The notes: generated from the sequence alone by a model not told the origin. 64,000 nucleotides of DNA from Lysobacter firmicutimachus (GCF_037027445.1 NZ_JBANDL010000002.1:3286001-3350000); one strand, 5' to 3'. Counted from the first letter of the stretch, positions 40,938 to 49,881 are shown. Made by a program: numbers and translations.

Positions 40938-42281
40938 TCACAGCATCCAGATCTCGACCCGCTCGTTCCGGTAGCGCGCGCCGGGACTGCCGGCCGCGGC
41001 CAGCGGCAGCGCGGTGCCCATGCCGCGCGCCTGCTCCACCCGCAGCCCGCGCGTCATGAGCTCCTGCGCAACCAGATCGGCGCGGTCGTTGCTCATCATC
41101 ATCGCCGCCATGCTGGAGCCCGCGCTGGCGTCGGCGAAGCCCACCACCAGCAAGCGCCGGCCCCGGTTCGGCGGCAGTTGCATGAAACGGCGCAGGCGGT
41201 CGAGGTCGCGCACCGTGCGGCTGTCGTAGACGCTGGCGGCCACTCCGCTTTCGCCGCCGCCGGCGAAATTGAAACGCAGGCTCAGCGGCAACCGGACCGC
41301 GTCGGCGACCAGTTGCCGGTACTCGGCCGGTCCCAGCATGGTGCGGCGGACACGGCCGGGAACCAGCGTCATCGCCACATGGCCGCTGCGCGCCACGGCG
41401 CGCTGGCCCGAGCGGGCCATCGCGTACAGGGCGAAGCTGCGGCTCAAGGCGCCCATCATCTGACCGCCGTAGAAATACAGGCGCCGAGTCAGCGGATAGT
41501 CCTCGGACAGTATCTCGGTCTGGGTCGGCGCCACCGCCCGGCCGCCGTCGGCGATCGCCAACGGACGCGTGCCGGCGCCGTAGTGCGCGCCGATCGGAAT
41601 CAGGCCGATCGCGTTGCGGTCGGCGGCGACTGCGGCGACCAGGCGCTCGGCATCGACGTGCAGCTGCGCCTCGCCGAATGCGGCGCCGCGCATGACCCGC
41701 TCGTTCATCAGGTCGCGCACCGCGCCGGCGGCCGGAAGCAGATGCAAATGCACTTCGCCGGCCGCGGCGCCGAATTCGCGCCAGTCGCGCGCCTGCCCCG
41801 AAAACAGCCGCCGCAGCTGCGTCACGTCGAGACGAACCAGGGGGTGGTCGCGCGCGACCACCACCGCGACGCCGTCGAGCGCGACCGCGAACTCCTGGTC
41901 CTGCGACGCGAGGTCGCCGAGTTGCCAACCGGCCTCGAGTTCGGCCGCGTTCGGGCGCCGGGTCATCATCGCGATCTGCGCACGGCCTTCGACCAGGTCG
42001 GCGAAGCCGCGCGCCGAATCACTGGACGCGATCTCCACCACCAGCGGCAGCCCGTCGCGCACCGCGTGGATTTCAGTCAGCTCGACGCGCGGACGACTGC
42101 GGCGGATGCCGGTGTAGCCGATATCGCGCAGCCAGGACTCGGCCACCGCCGGCGTCAACGCATAAGCCAGCGTATGCGAACCGTGGATGCGGACGCGTTC
42201 GGCATCCTGGGCCTGCACGACGAGCGCCGGCGCGAATAACAGTGGCCACAACACGAACGAGCGCAAAAACGGGCGCAGCAT
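40938..42281 (-). CDS. PstS-like substrate-binding domain fused to OmpA domain
   Basis: The 447-residue exported protein has a signal peptide, then a periplasmic substrate-binding domain of the phosphate-binding (PstS) superfamily (about 28-300; IHGSHTLAYAL at the start). A C-terminal OmpA domain (about 330-447) contains VVGFADASAG, SNDRADLVAQEL and RNERVEIW. The OmpA Asp and Arg are kept, so the protein is probably tethered to peptidoglycan while holding an anion. ATG at 42281 has GGGGGAG at 8 nt and is preferred over an upstream GTG. It is distinct from the two pstS genes at 50-52 kb. Confidence 0.82.
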   Translation of the reverse strand: MLRPFLRSFVLWPLLFAPALVVQAQDAERVRIHGSHTLAYALTPAVAESWLRDIGYTGIRRSRPRVELTEIHAVRDGLPLVVEIASSDSARGFADLVEGRAQIAMMTRRPNAAELEAGWQLGDLASQDQEFAVALDGVAVVVARDHPLVRLDVTQLRRLFSGQARDWREFGAAAGEVHLHLLPAAGAVRDLMNERVMRGAAFGEAQLHVDAERLVAAVAADRNAIGLIPIGAHYGAGTRPLAIADGGRAVAPTQTEILSEDYPLTRRLYFYGGQMMGALSRSFALYAMARSGQRAVARSGHVAMTLVPGRVRRTMLGPAEYRQLVADAVRLPLSLRFNFAGGGESGVAASVYDSRTVRDLDRLRRFMQLPPNRGRRLLVVGFADASAGSSMAAMMMSNDRADLVAQELMTRGLRVEQARGMGTALPLAAAGSPGARYRNERVEIWML

Positions 42282-42589
42282 GATGCGCACTCCCCCTGTA
42301 AGAGTGCGCGCAAGAATGGGCGTGGCCTGTGACGCAGCGATTACGCGACTCCAAGCACATTAATGACGAAATGGAATGCGCTTATTTCGTCAAGTCGCAA
42401 CACAGCGCGGGTGGGGATGCCGTCAGGGCACGGCTGCGGGTTGTCGGCGATGCCGCGCCAAAATTCCGTCTTCGCACTGCGCTTGCTTGGCACGCCGACA
42501 GCGGCCGAAGAGTCGCTGCACAGTCCCTATCGCGACTTCCGTCGCTCTTGCAGAGACACGGGAAGCGCGCGGCAAGAACGAAGCATGAC

Positions 42590-42613
42590 GGTCGCGGCTT
42601 GCGCCGCTCCTAC
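42590..42613. repeat. REP-like palindrome copy 1
   Basis: The copy reads GGTCGCGGCTTGCGCC GCTCCTAC. A degenerate relative (TCGCGACTTCCGTCGCTC) lies about 60 nt before it. Confidence 0.75.
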
Positions 42614-42650
42614 CCCTCGAGCGGTAACGCAACGAAGTCCGTTGCGTTTG

Positions 42651-42701
<51 letters not shown>

Positions 42702-42990
42702 AAAGAGCTTGGCGCCGCAGCGATCTCGCGAGAACGCCCTGAAGCCCCGCAGGGAGGCCCGCAGGGAGGCTGGCCGTGCGCAGCCAGGCCAGGGACGGCC
42801 TGTGCGAGCAGCCCCGCGCAAGCCACGTCCCATAGTGGCTCTTGATCCGAAAACAGCCACGGCGTTTTCTTTGGTTACTTTTGGCCGAGGAAATCCAGTA
42901 GGACGTTGTCGCCTTGGACAAAGAAAGTGATCCGGTCGTTGCGGACGGACGCTTTGTTTTGAAGCTTGTGTCCATAGACGCCGGCGCTAC

Positions 42991-43070
42991 GGTTTCGGGC
43001 TTCGATCGATGGCGAAGGCGTCGATTTCTCTGCGCGCCCCGGGGTCGCGGCTTACGCCGCTCCTACAGGG
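42991..43070. repeat. 80-nt repeat unit A containing a REP-like palindrome
   Basis: The unit begins GGTTTCGGGCTTCGATCGAT and ends in the REP core GGTCGCGGCTTACGCCGCTC (from 43043). It matches 43254-43333 over its length at roughly 80 percent by eye. Confidence 0.75.
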
Positions 43071-43153
43071 GGGGGGCATAGGACGCGGACGAAGGGGTGC
43101 TTTGAAGCTTCAGAGGCCGGCGAACGATACGCGCCGCGAGACCGAAAGGGCGC

Positions 43154-43184
43154 GGTCGCGGCTTGCGCCGCTCCTACACAGGGG
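43154..43184. repeat. REP-like palindrome copy 3
   Basis: The core GGTCGCGGCTTGCGCCGCTC is followed by CTACACAGGGG, 84 nt after unit A. Confidence 0.75.
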
Positions 43185-43218
43185 CAGGCGACAACGCGCG
43201 GCTAGAGTGAAGGATGGC

Positions 43219-43243
43219 GGTCGCGAGTTGCGTCGCTCCCAAC
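43219..43243. repeat. REP-like palindrome copy 4 (diverged)
   Basis: GGTCGCGAGTTGCGTCGCTC CCAAC differs from the other copies at several positions but keeps the symmetric layout. Confidence 0.6.
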
Positions 43244-43253
43244 CCGTCGCGAC

Positions 43254-43333
43254 GGTTTCCGGCTTCGATCGATGACGTCGGCGTTGGGTTCTCTGCGCGT
43301 CCCTTGGTCGCGGCTTGCGCCGCTCTTACAGGG
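43254..43333. repeat. 80-nt repeat unit B containing a REP-like palindrome
   Basis: The unit begins GGTTTCCGGCTTCGATCGAT and ends with the core GGTCGCGGCTTGCGCCGCTC (from 43305). It is the second copy of the unit at 42991. Confidence 0.75.
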
Positions 43334-43365
43334 CGGGCAGGAACGGACGGAGAGCGGCCGCAAGC

Positions 43366-44217
43366 TCACTCGGCGCCGGTCGCGACCGGGCGCTGCGGGT
43401 CTTCGATCCAGCCGCTCCACGAACCGGTGTACAGCGCCGCGCCGTCGAAGCCGGCGTGCGCCATCGCCAACAGATGATGGCAGGCGGTGACGCCGGACCC
43501 GCACATCGCCGCAACCTCGCTCGGCTCACGGCCGTCGAGCAGCGGCGCGAACTCCTGCGCCAGCGCCTCGCGCGACTTGAAGCGGCCGTCGGCCAGATTG
43601 CCGGCAAAGGCCCGATTGCGCGCGCCCGGCACGTGGCCGGCGACGCGGTCGAGCGGTTCGACTTCGCCGCGGAAACGCTCGCCGGCGCGGGCGTCGATCA
43701 GCAGGCCGCCGGAATCCAGCAGCGCGCGCACGTCCTGCGCGTCGAGCAGGCGGCGATGGTCGTAGTCGGCCTGGTAATGCGTCGGCTGCGGCACCGGCAC
43801 CTGCGCATCGGTCGGCAGGCCGAGCGCGGTCCAGCGCTGCCAGCCGCCGTCGAGCACGGCGACGTGCCGGTGGCCCAGCACGCGCAGCAGGAACCATAGC
43901 CGCGCCGCCGCCAACGCGCCGTCGGCGCTGTCGTAGGCGACGACCTGATGCTGCGGGGTGATGCCCCACTCGCCCAGGCGTGCGGTGAAATCGGCCGCGT
44001 CCGGCCAGGGATGGCGTCCGCCGCCGCGCTTGCGATGGTCGGACAGGTCGCGGTCCAGGTCGGCGTAGCGCGCGCCGGGGATGTGCGCATCGCGATAAGC
44101 CTGCTCGCTGGCCGCACGGTCGGTCAGCGAGGTGCGGGTATCGATCACGATCAGATCCGGGCGGCCGAGCGCGGCGGCGAGCTCTTCGGCCGATACCAGG
44201 GTGGTCCACTGCATCAT
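43366..44217 (-). CDS. sseA: 3-mercaptopyruvate/thiosulfate sulfurtransferase (double rhodanese)
   Basis: The 283-residue protein has tandem rhodanese domains. The C-terminal one carries the active-site loop MCGSGVTACHH, whose CGSGVT form is typical of mercaptopyruvate sulfurtransferase (SseA), with Cys accepting persulfide sulfur. The N-terminal domain has LIVIDTRTSL and HIPGARYADLD. The ATG at 44217 overlaps the nudix stop by ATGA, which decides between two adjacent methionines. It is the last gene of a three-gene coupled operon. Confidence 0.92.
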   Translation of the reverse strand: MMQWTTLVSAEELAAALGRPDLIVIDTRTSLTDRAASEQAYRDAHIPGARYADLDRDLSDHRKRGGGRHPWPDAADFTARLGEWGITPQHQVVAYDSADGALAAARLWFLLRVLGHRHVAVLDGGWQRWTALGLPTDAQVPVPQPTHYQADYDHRRLLDAQDVRALLDSGGLLIDARAGERFRGEVEPLDRVAGHVPGARNRAFAGNLADGRFKSREALAQEFAPLLDGREPSEVAAMCGSGVTACHHLLAMAHAGFDGAALYTGSWSGWIEDPQRPVATGAE

Positions 44218-44876
44218 CGGATCGTCTCCAATCGTTGCCGCAGGTTCAACAGCATCGAAGCGGTCGCACCCCAAATGCGCTGGCTCGGCCAGCGGTACTC
44301 GAGCACGTGACGCGCGCGCCCCTTGTAGTCGAGGGTGCGGGTGGTGAGGTTGCCGGGGTCGAGCAGGAACGCCAGCGGCACTTCGAACACCTCGGCGACC
44401 TCGTTCGGATCCGGCTGCGCGACATAGCCCGGATCGATCGTCGCCACCAACGGCAGCACGCGGAAACCGGTGATGGTGACCAGCGGGTCGAGAAAGCCCA
44501 GCGGCGCGATCAGCGCGCCCGGCACGCCGATCTCCTCTTCGGTTTCGCGCAAGGCCGCAGCCACCGCGTCGGCGTCGTCCGGCTCGATGCGGCCGCCGGG
44601 GAAGCTGACCTGGCCGCCGTGCTGGCGCAGGCCGTCCGTGCGCCGGGTCAGCAACACCTGCACGCCGTCGCCGCGCGGCACCAGGCCGACCAGCACCGCC
44701 GCCTGCGCGCGCAGCGCGTCCTCGGGCAGCAGACCGCTGAGGTCGTCGAGGTTCCAGCCGTCGCTCTCCGGCGCGGCATCCAGCGGATGCAGCGCCGCCA
44801 ACAGGCGGATGCGGGCGCGCGAGTCGGCGACGAGGAAATCGGCGCCGAAGCCGCCGGCGGGCGCGGCCCCGCTCAT
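44214..44876 (-). CDS. Nudix hydrolase, coenzyme A pyrophosphatase type (NudL/YeaB)
   Basis: The 220-residue hydrolase has the UPF0035 signature LLTRRTDGLRQHGGQVSFPG followed by the Nudix box GGRIEPDDADAVAAALRETE and EEIGV. NudL-type enzymes cleave CoA and its esters to 4'-phosphopantetheine and ADP. It overlaps its upstream (DUF1289) and downstream (sseA) partners by ATGA at each end, so all three are tightly coupled. Confidence 0.92.
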   Translation of the reverse strand: MSGAAPAGGFGADFLVADSRARIRLLAALHPLDAAPESDGWNLDDLSGLLPEDALRAQAAVLVGLVPRGDGVQVLLTRRTDGLRQHGGQVSFPGGRIEPDDADAVAAALRETEEEIGVPGALIAPLGFLDPLVTITGFRVLPLVATIDPGYVAQPDPNEVAEVFEVPLAFLLDPGNLTTRTLDYKGRARHVLEYRWPSQRIWGATASMLLNLRQRLETIR

Positions 44877-45055
44877 CGCCGGCCCGTTTCGCGCAGCGGC
44901 AGCACCTGCTCCATCAGGCGCAGGCGCTCGTCGTCGTTCATTTGCGACCAGCGCGCGATCTCGGCCGTGGTGCGCAGGCAGCCCTGGCACAGGCCGTCGT
45001 CGCCGAGTTGGCAGATGCCGATGCAGGGGCTCAGCACCGCGCGGAAAGTCGTCAT
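44873..45055 (-). CDS. DUF1289 small cysteine protein
   Basis: The 60-residue protein carries the DUF1289 pattern SPCIGICQLGDDGLCQGCLR and a W residue downstream (IARWSQMNDDERLRLM). The four cysteines probably bind a metal or Fe-S cluster. Function is unknown, but the family is often next to Nudix or sulfur-metabolism genes. ATG at 45055 is chosen, and a start six codons earlier is possible. It overlaps nudL by ATGA. Confidence 0.88.
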   Translation of the reverse strand: MTTFRAVLSPCIGICQLGDDGLCQGCLRTTAEIARWSQMNDDERLRLMEQVLPLRETGRR

Positions 45056-45150
45056 GTCGTCCACTCTGGCCATGCGGCCATTGTGCCTCGCGGCGCCGCC
45101 CGGAGCAGCCGGCGCGCTCGGCGAATGCAGCGGCCGGCCGGGCCGGCCGC

Positions 45151-45183
45151 AAAAACGACTTGCGCCGGACGAGCCGGCGCAAG
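45151..45183 (-). terminator. Intrinsic terminator of the FKBP gene
   Basis: On the minus strand CTTGCGCCGG (45183-45174) pairs with CCGGCGCAAG (45168-45159) around a 5-nt loop, followed by TCGTTTTT. Confidence 0.9.
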
Positions 45184-45203
45184 TGGGTACTGCTGAGCGG
45201 GTC

Positions 45204-45890
45204 TTACTTGACGCTGACCAGCTTGATCTCGAACTGCACCGCAACGTTCGGCGGGAACGGGGTGCGCGGGTCGGCGCCGTAGGCCTTGTCGGCCGGCAGG
45301 GTCACTTCCCACTTCGAGCCGGTCGGCATCTGCAGCAGCACTTCGCGCATCGCCGCCATCTCGATCTCGCTGACCTTGATCGCCGGGATCGAGTTGGCCG
45401 GACGCGCCTGCGCCGGACGCTCGCCGAACGGGAACGGGCCGGCGACTTCCAGGGCCACGGTGCTGGCCTGGGTCGGCTTGGCGCCGGTGCCGTTTTCGAT
45501 CACGCGATACTGCACGCCGCTCGGCAGGGCCTTCACGCCGGCCTTGGACTTGTTGGCGTTGATGAAGGCGTCGCTCTTGGTCTTGTTTTCGGCGGCGGCC
45601 TTGTCCCACTCGGCCTTGGCCTTGTCCTGCTGGCGCTTCTGCATGTTCTGCACCGCAGTGCGCAGTTGGTCGACCGGCACCGACGGCTGCTTCTTGGCGT
45701 AGCCGTCCTGCAGACCCTTGACGATGGTGTTCACGTCGACCTGTTCGCCGCTTTCCACGGCATTGCGGCCGAGGTCGTAACCGAGCGCATAGCTCAGCTT
45801 GCCCTTCTCGGTAGAAGTGTCCTGCGCGACGGCGTTGCCGGCGGTCAGAGCCAGGGCCGCAACGGCGGCAGCAATCAGACGCAACTTCAT
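45204..45890 (-). CDS. FKBP-type peptidyl-prolyl isomerase (FkpA/Mip-like)
   Basis: The 228-residue periplasmic protein has a signal peptide (cleavage near AVAQ at 23). An N-terminal helical dimerisation domain (about 25-125) has DTSTEKGKLSYALGYDLGRN and long Lys/Gln/Glu helices. The C-terminal FKBP fold ends YGADPRTPFPPNVAVQFEIK. The FKBP core is divergent in the middle: the usual TGxL-GxxFDSS strand is replaced by ALEVAGPFPFGER, so isomerase activity may be altered while chaperone function remains. A strong terminator follows. Confidence 0.88.
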   Translation of the reverse strand: MKLRLIAAAVAALALTAGNAVAQDTSTEKGKLSYALGYDLGRNAVESGEQVDVNTIVKGLQDGYAKKQPSVPVDQLRTAVQNMQKRQQDKAKAEWDKAAAENKTKSDAFINANKSKAGVKALPSGVQYRVIENGTGAKPTQASTVALEVAGPFPFGERPAQARPANSIPAIKVSEIEMAAMREVLLQMPTGSKWEVTLPADKAYGADPRTPFPPNVAVQFEIKLVSVK

Positions 45891-46130
45891 TCGGTGGAAT
45901 CTCCGCTAATGGCACGGGGCGACCTGCGCCGCCCCGATCGGCTGGGGACATCGTCAACCTGTCCCGATTTGAAAGCCCTGGCTCGGTCGTATGCGGCCGA
46001 CAGGACGGGTTAGGATACCGGCGGCAGCGCTTAACCGCCACTGACGCCGCCCCGCTGTGACCGCGCCGCGGGCGCAGAGTTCCGTGGCCGCCGCGCCCGT
46101 TCCCCTTTCCCGAACTCCAACGGCCATCAC

Positions 46131-46913
46131 ATGACCGAATCGCCCCTGCTGATCGCCGATCGCGGCGCCGTGCGCCAGATCACCGTCAATCGCCCCGACA
46201 AGCTGAACGCGCTCAACGCCGCGACCCTGGACGCCCTGCTGGCCGCCTTCGAAGCCGCCGCGGCCGATCCGGCGGTACGCGCGGTGATCCTGACCGGCGC
46301 CGGCCCCAAGGCCTTCGTCGCCGGCGCCGACATCGCCGAAATGAACGGCCTCAGCCCGGTCCAGGGCCGCGATTTCTCCCTGCGCGGGCAGAAGCTGATG
46401 CGCCGGATCGAGAAAATGCCCAAGCCCGTCATCGGCATGATCAACGGCTTCGCCCTCGGCGGCGGCCTGGAACTGGCGATGGGCTGCCATCTGCGCATCG
46501 CCGCCGACAGCGCCAAGGTCGGCCAGCCCGAAGTCAATCTGGGCCTGATCCCCGGGTTCGGCGGCACCCAGCGCCTGCTGCGCCTGGCCGGGCGCGCAGC
46601 GACCCTGGAGCTGTGCCTGCTCGGCGCGCCGATCGACGCGGCCCGCGCCCAGCAGTTGGGCATCGTCAACCGGGTGGTGCCGGCGGCGGAGCTGGAAGCG
46701 GAAACCTACAAGCTGGCCGACCAGCTCGCCGCCTCGGCGCCGCTGGCCCTGCGCGGCGTGCTCGACTGCGTCGCGGTCGGCGGCGAATGCGGGATCGAGG
46801 AAGGCCTGGAATACGAAACCGCGCAGTTCGGCCTGATGTTCTCGACCGAGGACATGCGCGAAGGCACCGGCGCGTTCCTGGAACGCCGCAAGCCGGCCTT
46901 CGCCGGCCGCTGA
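46131..46913 (+). CDS. Enoyl-CoA hydratase
   Basis: The 260-residue crotonase has FVAGADIAEM (about 63-72) and the oxyanion-hole/catalytic region GFALGGGLELAMGCHLRIAA (Glu near 113). QPEVNLGLIPGFGGTQRL follows, with the second catalytic Glu near 133. Both glutamates of true hydratases are present, so hydration of 2-enoyl-CoA to 3-hydroxyacyl-CoA in beta-oxidation is the likely reaction. It is unrelated in motif detail to the isomerase at 40052. Confidence 0.92.
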   Translation: MTESPLLIADRGAVRQITVNRPDKLNALNAATLDALLAAFEAAAADPAVRAVILTGAGPKAFVAGADIAEMNGLSPVQGRDFSLRGQKLMRRIEKMPKPVIGMINGFALGGGLELAMGCHLRIAADSAKVGQPEVNLGLIPGFGGTQRLLRLAGRAATLELCLLGAPIDAARAQQLGIVNRVVPAAELEAETYKLADQLAASAPLALRGVLDCVAVGGECGIEEGLEYETAQFGLMFSTEDMREGTGAFLERRKPAFAGR

Positions 46914-46924
46914 GCCGCGCCGCA

Positions 46925-47356
46925 ATGACCGCGCCCGTGTCCTGCCGCTGCGGCTGCGTCGCCGACGCGGCCGCCGCGCACGCGATCGTCCTGGCCCTGA
47001 CCGCGGACGATCTCGACCGGGCCCTGGAGCTGGGCCTGGCCGGCCCGCTCGCTCCCGACTGCGCGCAGTGCGCACCGGAGTGCCGCCAGCGCCTGCGCAC
47101 CGCGCGCGACGCGCGCCTGCGTGCGCTGGCCGCGCGCGAGCGCTACCGGGCACGCGAAACCCGCTTGCAGCGCCGCGCCGCCGAACGGGCCGCGCAGCGC
47201 ACCGGTGCACCGGCGGCGGCCGCCGCGGCCGCAGAAGCCTCTGCGCCGCAGGCCCCTGTGGCCACGGCCGCACCGCCACGCCCCGCGCTGCCCGCCGCGG
47301 CCGCCGCGGCCTTGGCCCGGGCCAAGGCGAAAGCCGCCGGCCGGCCGCCGGACTGA
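46925..47356 (+). CDS. Hypothetical protein with N-terminal Cys motif
   Basis: The 143-residue protein has seven cysteines in its first third: SCRCGCVAD near the start and CAQCAPECRQ at about 38-47, likely a metal site. The second half is Ala/Arg/Pro-rich low-complexity sequence. It starts 11 nt after the enoyl-CoA hydratase stop and lies 35 nt before nth, so it is probably in an operon with them. I do not recognise the family. Confidence 0.68.
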   Translation: MTAPVSCRCGCVADAAAAHAIVLALTADDLDRALELGLAGPLAPDCAQCAPECRQRLRTARDARLRALAARERYRARETRLQRRAAERAAQRTGAPAAAAAAAEASAPQAPVATAAPPRPALPAAAAAALARAKAKAAGRPPD

Positions 47357-47391
47357 ACCGTTCCCCCGTCCACTGCCTTCGCATCGACCGC

Positions 47392-48348
47392 ATGCCCAAG
47401 CCCGCCTCGCGCCAGCGCCCCGCACGCCCCTCCGCCTCCGCCGCTGCCGGGCCGAAGGCCGCTCGCTCCGCCGAAGCCGCCGTGCCCCGGCCGGCGACGT
47501 CCAAAGCCGCAGGCTCCGGAACCGGCGCGGTCAAAGCGGCCGCGACGCGTGCTGCGCCGCCGAAGTCCCGCGCATCGCAGCCGAAGGCGGCGACAGCCCG
47601 TCCGTCAGGGCCGCGCACAGCGGCCAAGCCGGGCGGGTCGGCATCGAGCCCGGCCTCCGCCAAGCCGCGCGCCGCCAAGCGCGTGCCGCGGTTGAGCCCG
47701 ATCGAAGCCGAGGAGATGTTCTCGCGTTTGCGCGAACTCAATCCGCACCCGACCACCGAGCTGGACTACGCCACGCCGTTCGAATTGCTGGTCGCGGTCG
47801 CGCTGTCCGCGCAGGCCACCGACGTCGGCGTCAACAAGGCCACGCGCAAGCTGTTCCCGGTCGCCAACACGCCGCAGGCGATCGCCGCGCTCGGCGTCGA
47901 AGGGCTCAAGCCGTACATCGCCACCATCGGCCTGTTCAATACCAAGGCGGCGAACGTGGTGGCGCTCTCGCAACAACTGCTGGAACGCCACGGCGGCGAG
48001 GTGCCGCGCGACCGCGCCGCGCTCGAAGCCCTGCCCGGCGTCGGCCGCAAGACCGCCAACGTGGTCCTCAATACCGCTTTCGGCGAACCGACCATGGCGG
48101 TCGACACCCACATCTTCCGCGTCGCCAACCGCACCGGCCTGGCGCCGGGCAAGGACGTGCGCGCGGTCGAGGACGCGCTGCTGAAAGCCGTGCCGGCGGA
48201 GTACCTGCAGGACGCGCACCACTGGCTGATCTTGCACGGACGTTACGTCTGCAAGGCGCGCAAGCCCGATTGCCCGCACTGCGCGATCCGCGACCTGTGC
48301 CGCTTTACCGACAAGACGCCGGGCGAGCCGGAGCCCGTAGCCGCCTGA
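47392..48348 (+). CDS. nth: Endonuclease III with long basic N-terminal extension
   Basis: Nth is a DNA glycosylase/AP lyase for oxidised pyrimidines. The catalytic core (about residues 105-310) has the helix-hairpin-helix LPGVGRKTANVVLN with catalytic Lys, VDTHIFRVANR with catalytic Asp, and the [4Fe-4S] set CKARKPDCPHCAIRDLC. At 318 residues it is about 100 longer than E. coli Nth. The extra N terminus is Ala/Pro/Lys/Ser-rich, like histone H1 tails. An internal start near the core is possible, but no better start with a ribosome site was evident. Confidence 0.93.
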   Translation: MPKPASRQRPARPSASAAAGPKAARSAEAAVPRPATSKAAGSGTGAVKAAATRAAPPKSRASQPKAATARPSGPRTAAKPGGSASSPASAKPRAAKRVPRLSPIEAEEMFSRLRELNPHPTTELDYATPFELLVAVALSAQATDVGVNKATRKLFPVANTPQAIAALGVEGLKPYIATIGLFNTKAANVVALSQQLLERHGGEVPRDRAALEALPGVGRKTANVVLNTAFGEPTMAVDTHIFRVANRTGLAPGKDVRAVEDALLKAVPAEYLQDAHHWLILHGRYVCKARKPDCPHCAIRDLCRFTDKTPGEPEPVAA

Positions 48349-48389
48349 TTCGCAAGGGAATCGGATTCGACGCACGGCGGTTGCGCCGG

Positions 48390-48406
48390 CGTCATCGCGC
48401 GGTCAC
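48390..48406 (+). promoter_or_regulatory. Candidate Pho box upstream of oprP
   Basis: CGTCAT (48390) and GGTCAC (48401) are at the 11-bp offset expected of a Pho box, each with one mismatch to TGTCAT/C. A second possible site with TGTCAC begins at 48428. Weaker than those before the pstS genes. Confidence 0.4.
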
Positions 48407-48493
48407 GCCGGCGAAATAAGTCAGATCTGTCACATTTACGCAACTTTCACACCCTAGCCTGCGCGCCATCACTCCACGCCTCAGGGCTAGACC

Positions 48494-49768
48494 ATGAAAC
48501 TCTCGCGTAACACCCTCGCCGTAGCGTTGCTCGCCGCGCTGGCCGCTCCGGCCGCGCATGCCGAAGTCGCGCTGGACGTCATCGGCGACTCCGAAGTCTC
48601 CTTCGAAGGCCTGCTGCAGGCGGATTACAACGATTTCAACAGCGACGTCCTGAACCTCAACGCCGACCTGCCGGACGGCAAGGACAACGACAACGAGCTG
48701 CGCCGCGCCGAACTGGTGCTCAAGGGCAAGGGCCCGGGCAACATCGAGTGGGTCGCCGGCTACGACGCCAAGGCCGACAAGTTCCTCGACGTCAACCTCA
48801 AGTACAAGCTCGGCGGCGACAGCAACCACTACATCCAGGTCGGCCAGTTCAAGCAGCCCAACAGCCTGGAAGAGCTGTCCTCGACCAAGAACAACGACTT
48901 CGTCTCCAAGGCGATGGTCACCAACACCTTCGGCGTCGCGCGCCGTCTCGGCGCCGCCTACAGCTACGGCAGCAACGACTGGAGCATCACCGCCAGCTAT
49001 TTCGGCCGCGAGCTGACCCGCAACCTGGCGCACGGCGCCGGCTTCGGCCTGCGCGGCACCTTCGCCCCGATCAACGAGAAGGGCAACCTGCTGCACTTCG
49101 GCCTGTCCTACGTCGACCTCGACACCGACGCCGACACCGCGCGCATCCGCACCCGTCCGCAGGCCGACCTGGCCGCGGGCCGCCTGGTCGACACCGGCAA
49201 CATGCTCAACGTCGACCGCCAGAACACCATCGGCGCCGAAGCGCTGTGGGTGCGCGGTCCGTTCAAGCTGCAGGCCGAGTACATGCGTTCGGAATTCGAC
49301 CGCTACGCGACCCGCGCCAGCTCGCAGCCGGGCAAGAAGTTCACCGGCGACAGCTGGTACGTCAGCGGCGTGTGGAACATCACCGGCGAAACTTGGGGCT
49401 ACAAGGCCGGCGTGCCGACCACCCCGCTGCCCGACGAACCCGCCAGCGGCATGTGGCAGGTCGGCGTGCGCTACGACAAGATCGACCTCAACGACGGCTC
49501 GCTGCGCCCCGGCGCGACGCCCACCGCGGCGCCGATCGTCGCCGGCGTGCTCGGCGGCGAAATGGACGCCTGGACCGTCGGCGTGAACTGGTACTGGCGC
49601 TCGAACTTCAAGTTCATGCTCGATTACTCGATGGTCGACAGCTCCAAGTACATCGGCCGCACCAGCGCGACCTATTCGCAGAACCCGCGCTACAACAACC
49701 GCACCTTCAACCGCGTGGTCGACGACAGCCCGAACATCATCACCGCGCGCGTCCAGTTCTACTGGTAA
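48494..49768 (+). CDS. oprP: Phosphate/polyphosphate-selective porin (OprP/OprO family)
   Basis: The 424-residue outer-membrane barrel has a signal peptide (cleavage AHAE near 24). Alternating amphipathic strands follow throughout (YIQVGQFKQPNSLEELSS, NWYWRSNFKFMLDYSM) and the chain ends in aromatic Trp (VQFYW), as required for BAM recognition. QFKQPNSLEEL with its lysine resembles the OprP-type porin_O segment. It should admit phosphate or polyphosphate under starvation. It lies upstream of pstS in the same orientation with its own terminator. Confidence 0.92.
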   Translation: MKLSRNTLAVALLAALAAPAAHAEVALDVIGDSEVSFEGLLQADYNDFNSDVLNLNADLPDGKDNDNELRRAELVLKGKGPGNIEWVAGYDAKADKFLDVNLKYKLGGDSNHYIQVGQFKQPNSLEELSSTKNNDFVSKAMVTNTFGVARRLGAAYSYGSNDWSITASYFGRELTRNLAHGAGFGLRGTFAPINEKGNLLHFGLSYVDLDTDADTARIRTRPQADLAAGRLVDTGNMLNVDRQNTIGAEALWVRGPFKLQAEYMRSEFDRYATRASSQPGKKFTGDSWYVSGVWNITGETWGYKAGVPTTPLPDEPASGMWQVGVRYDKIDLNDGSLRPGATPTAAPIVAGVLGGEMDAWTVGVNWYWRSNFKFMLDYSMVDSSKYIGRTSATYSQNPRYNNRTFNRVVDDSPNIITARVQFYW

Positions 49769-49813
49769 TCGGTCCCGGTCCTCTCTCCCCCTCCGATCGG
49801 CGACGGTCGTTAC

Positions 49814-49842
49814 GGGCGCGGCGCTGCCGCGCCCTTATTTTT
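49814..49842 (+). terminator. Intrinsic terminator of oprP
   Basis: GGGCGCGGC (49814-49822) pairs with GCCGCGCCC (49826-49834) and is followed by TTATTTTT. Confidence 0.92.
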
Positions 49843-49862
49843 CCCGCGCCACGGCCCGTGCC

Positions 49863-49881
49863 GTGTCACCCGGCTGTCACA
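49863..49881 (+). promoter_or_regulatory. Pho box upstream of pstS (copy 1)
   Basis: Two perfect TGTCAC half-sites start at 49864 and 49875, the 11-bp offset required for PhoB binding. The site is about 85 nt upstream of the pstS GTG start. Confidence 0.8.
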
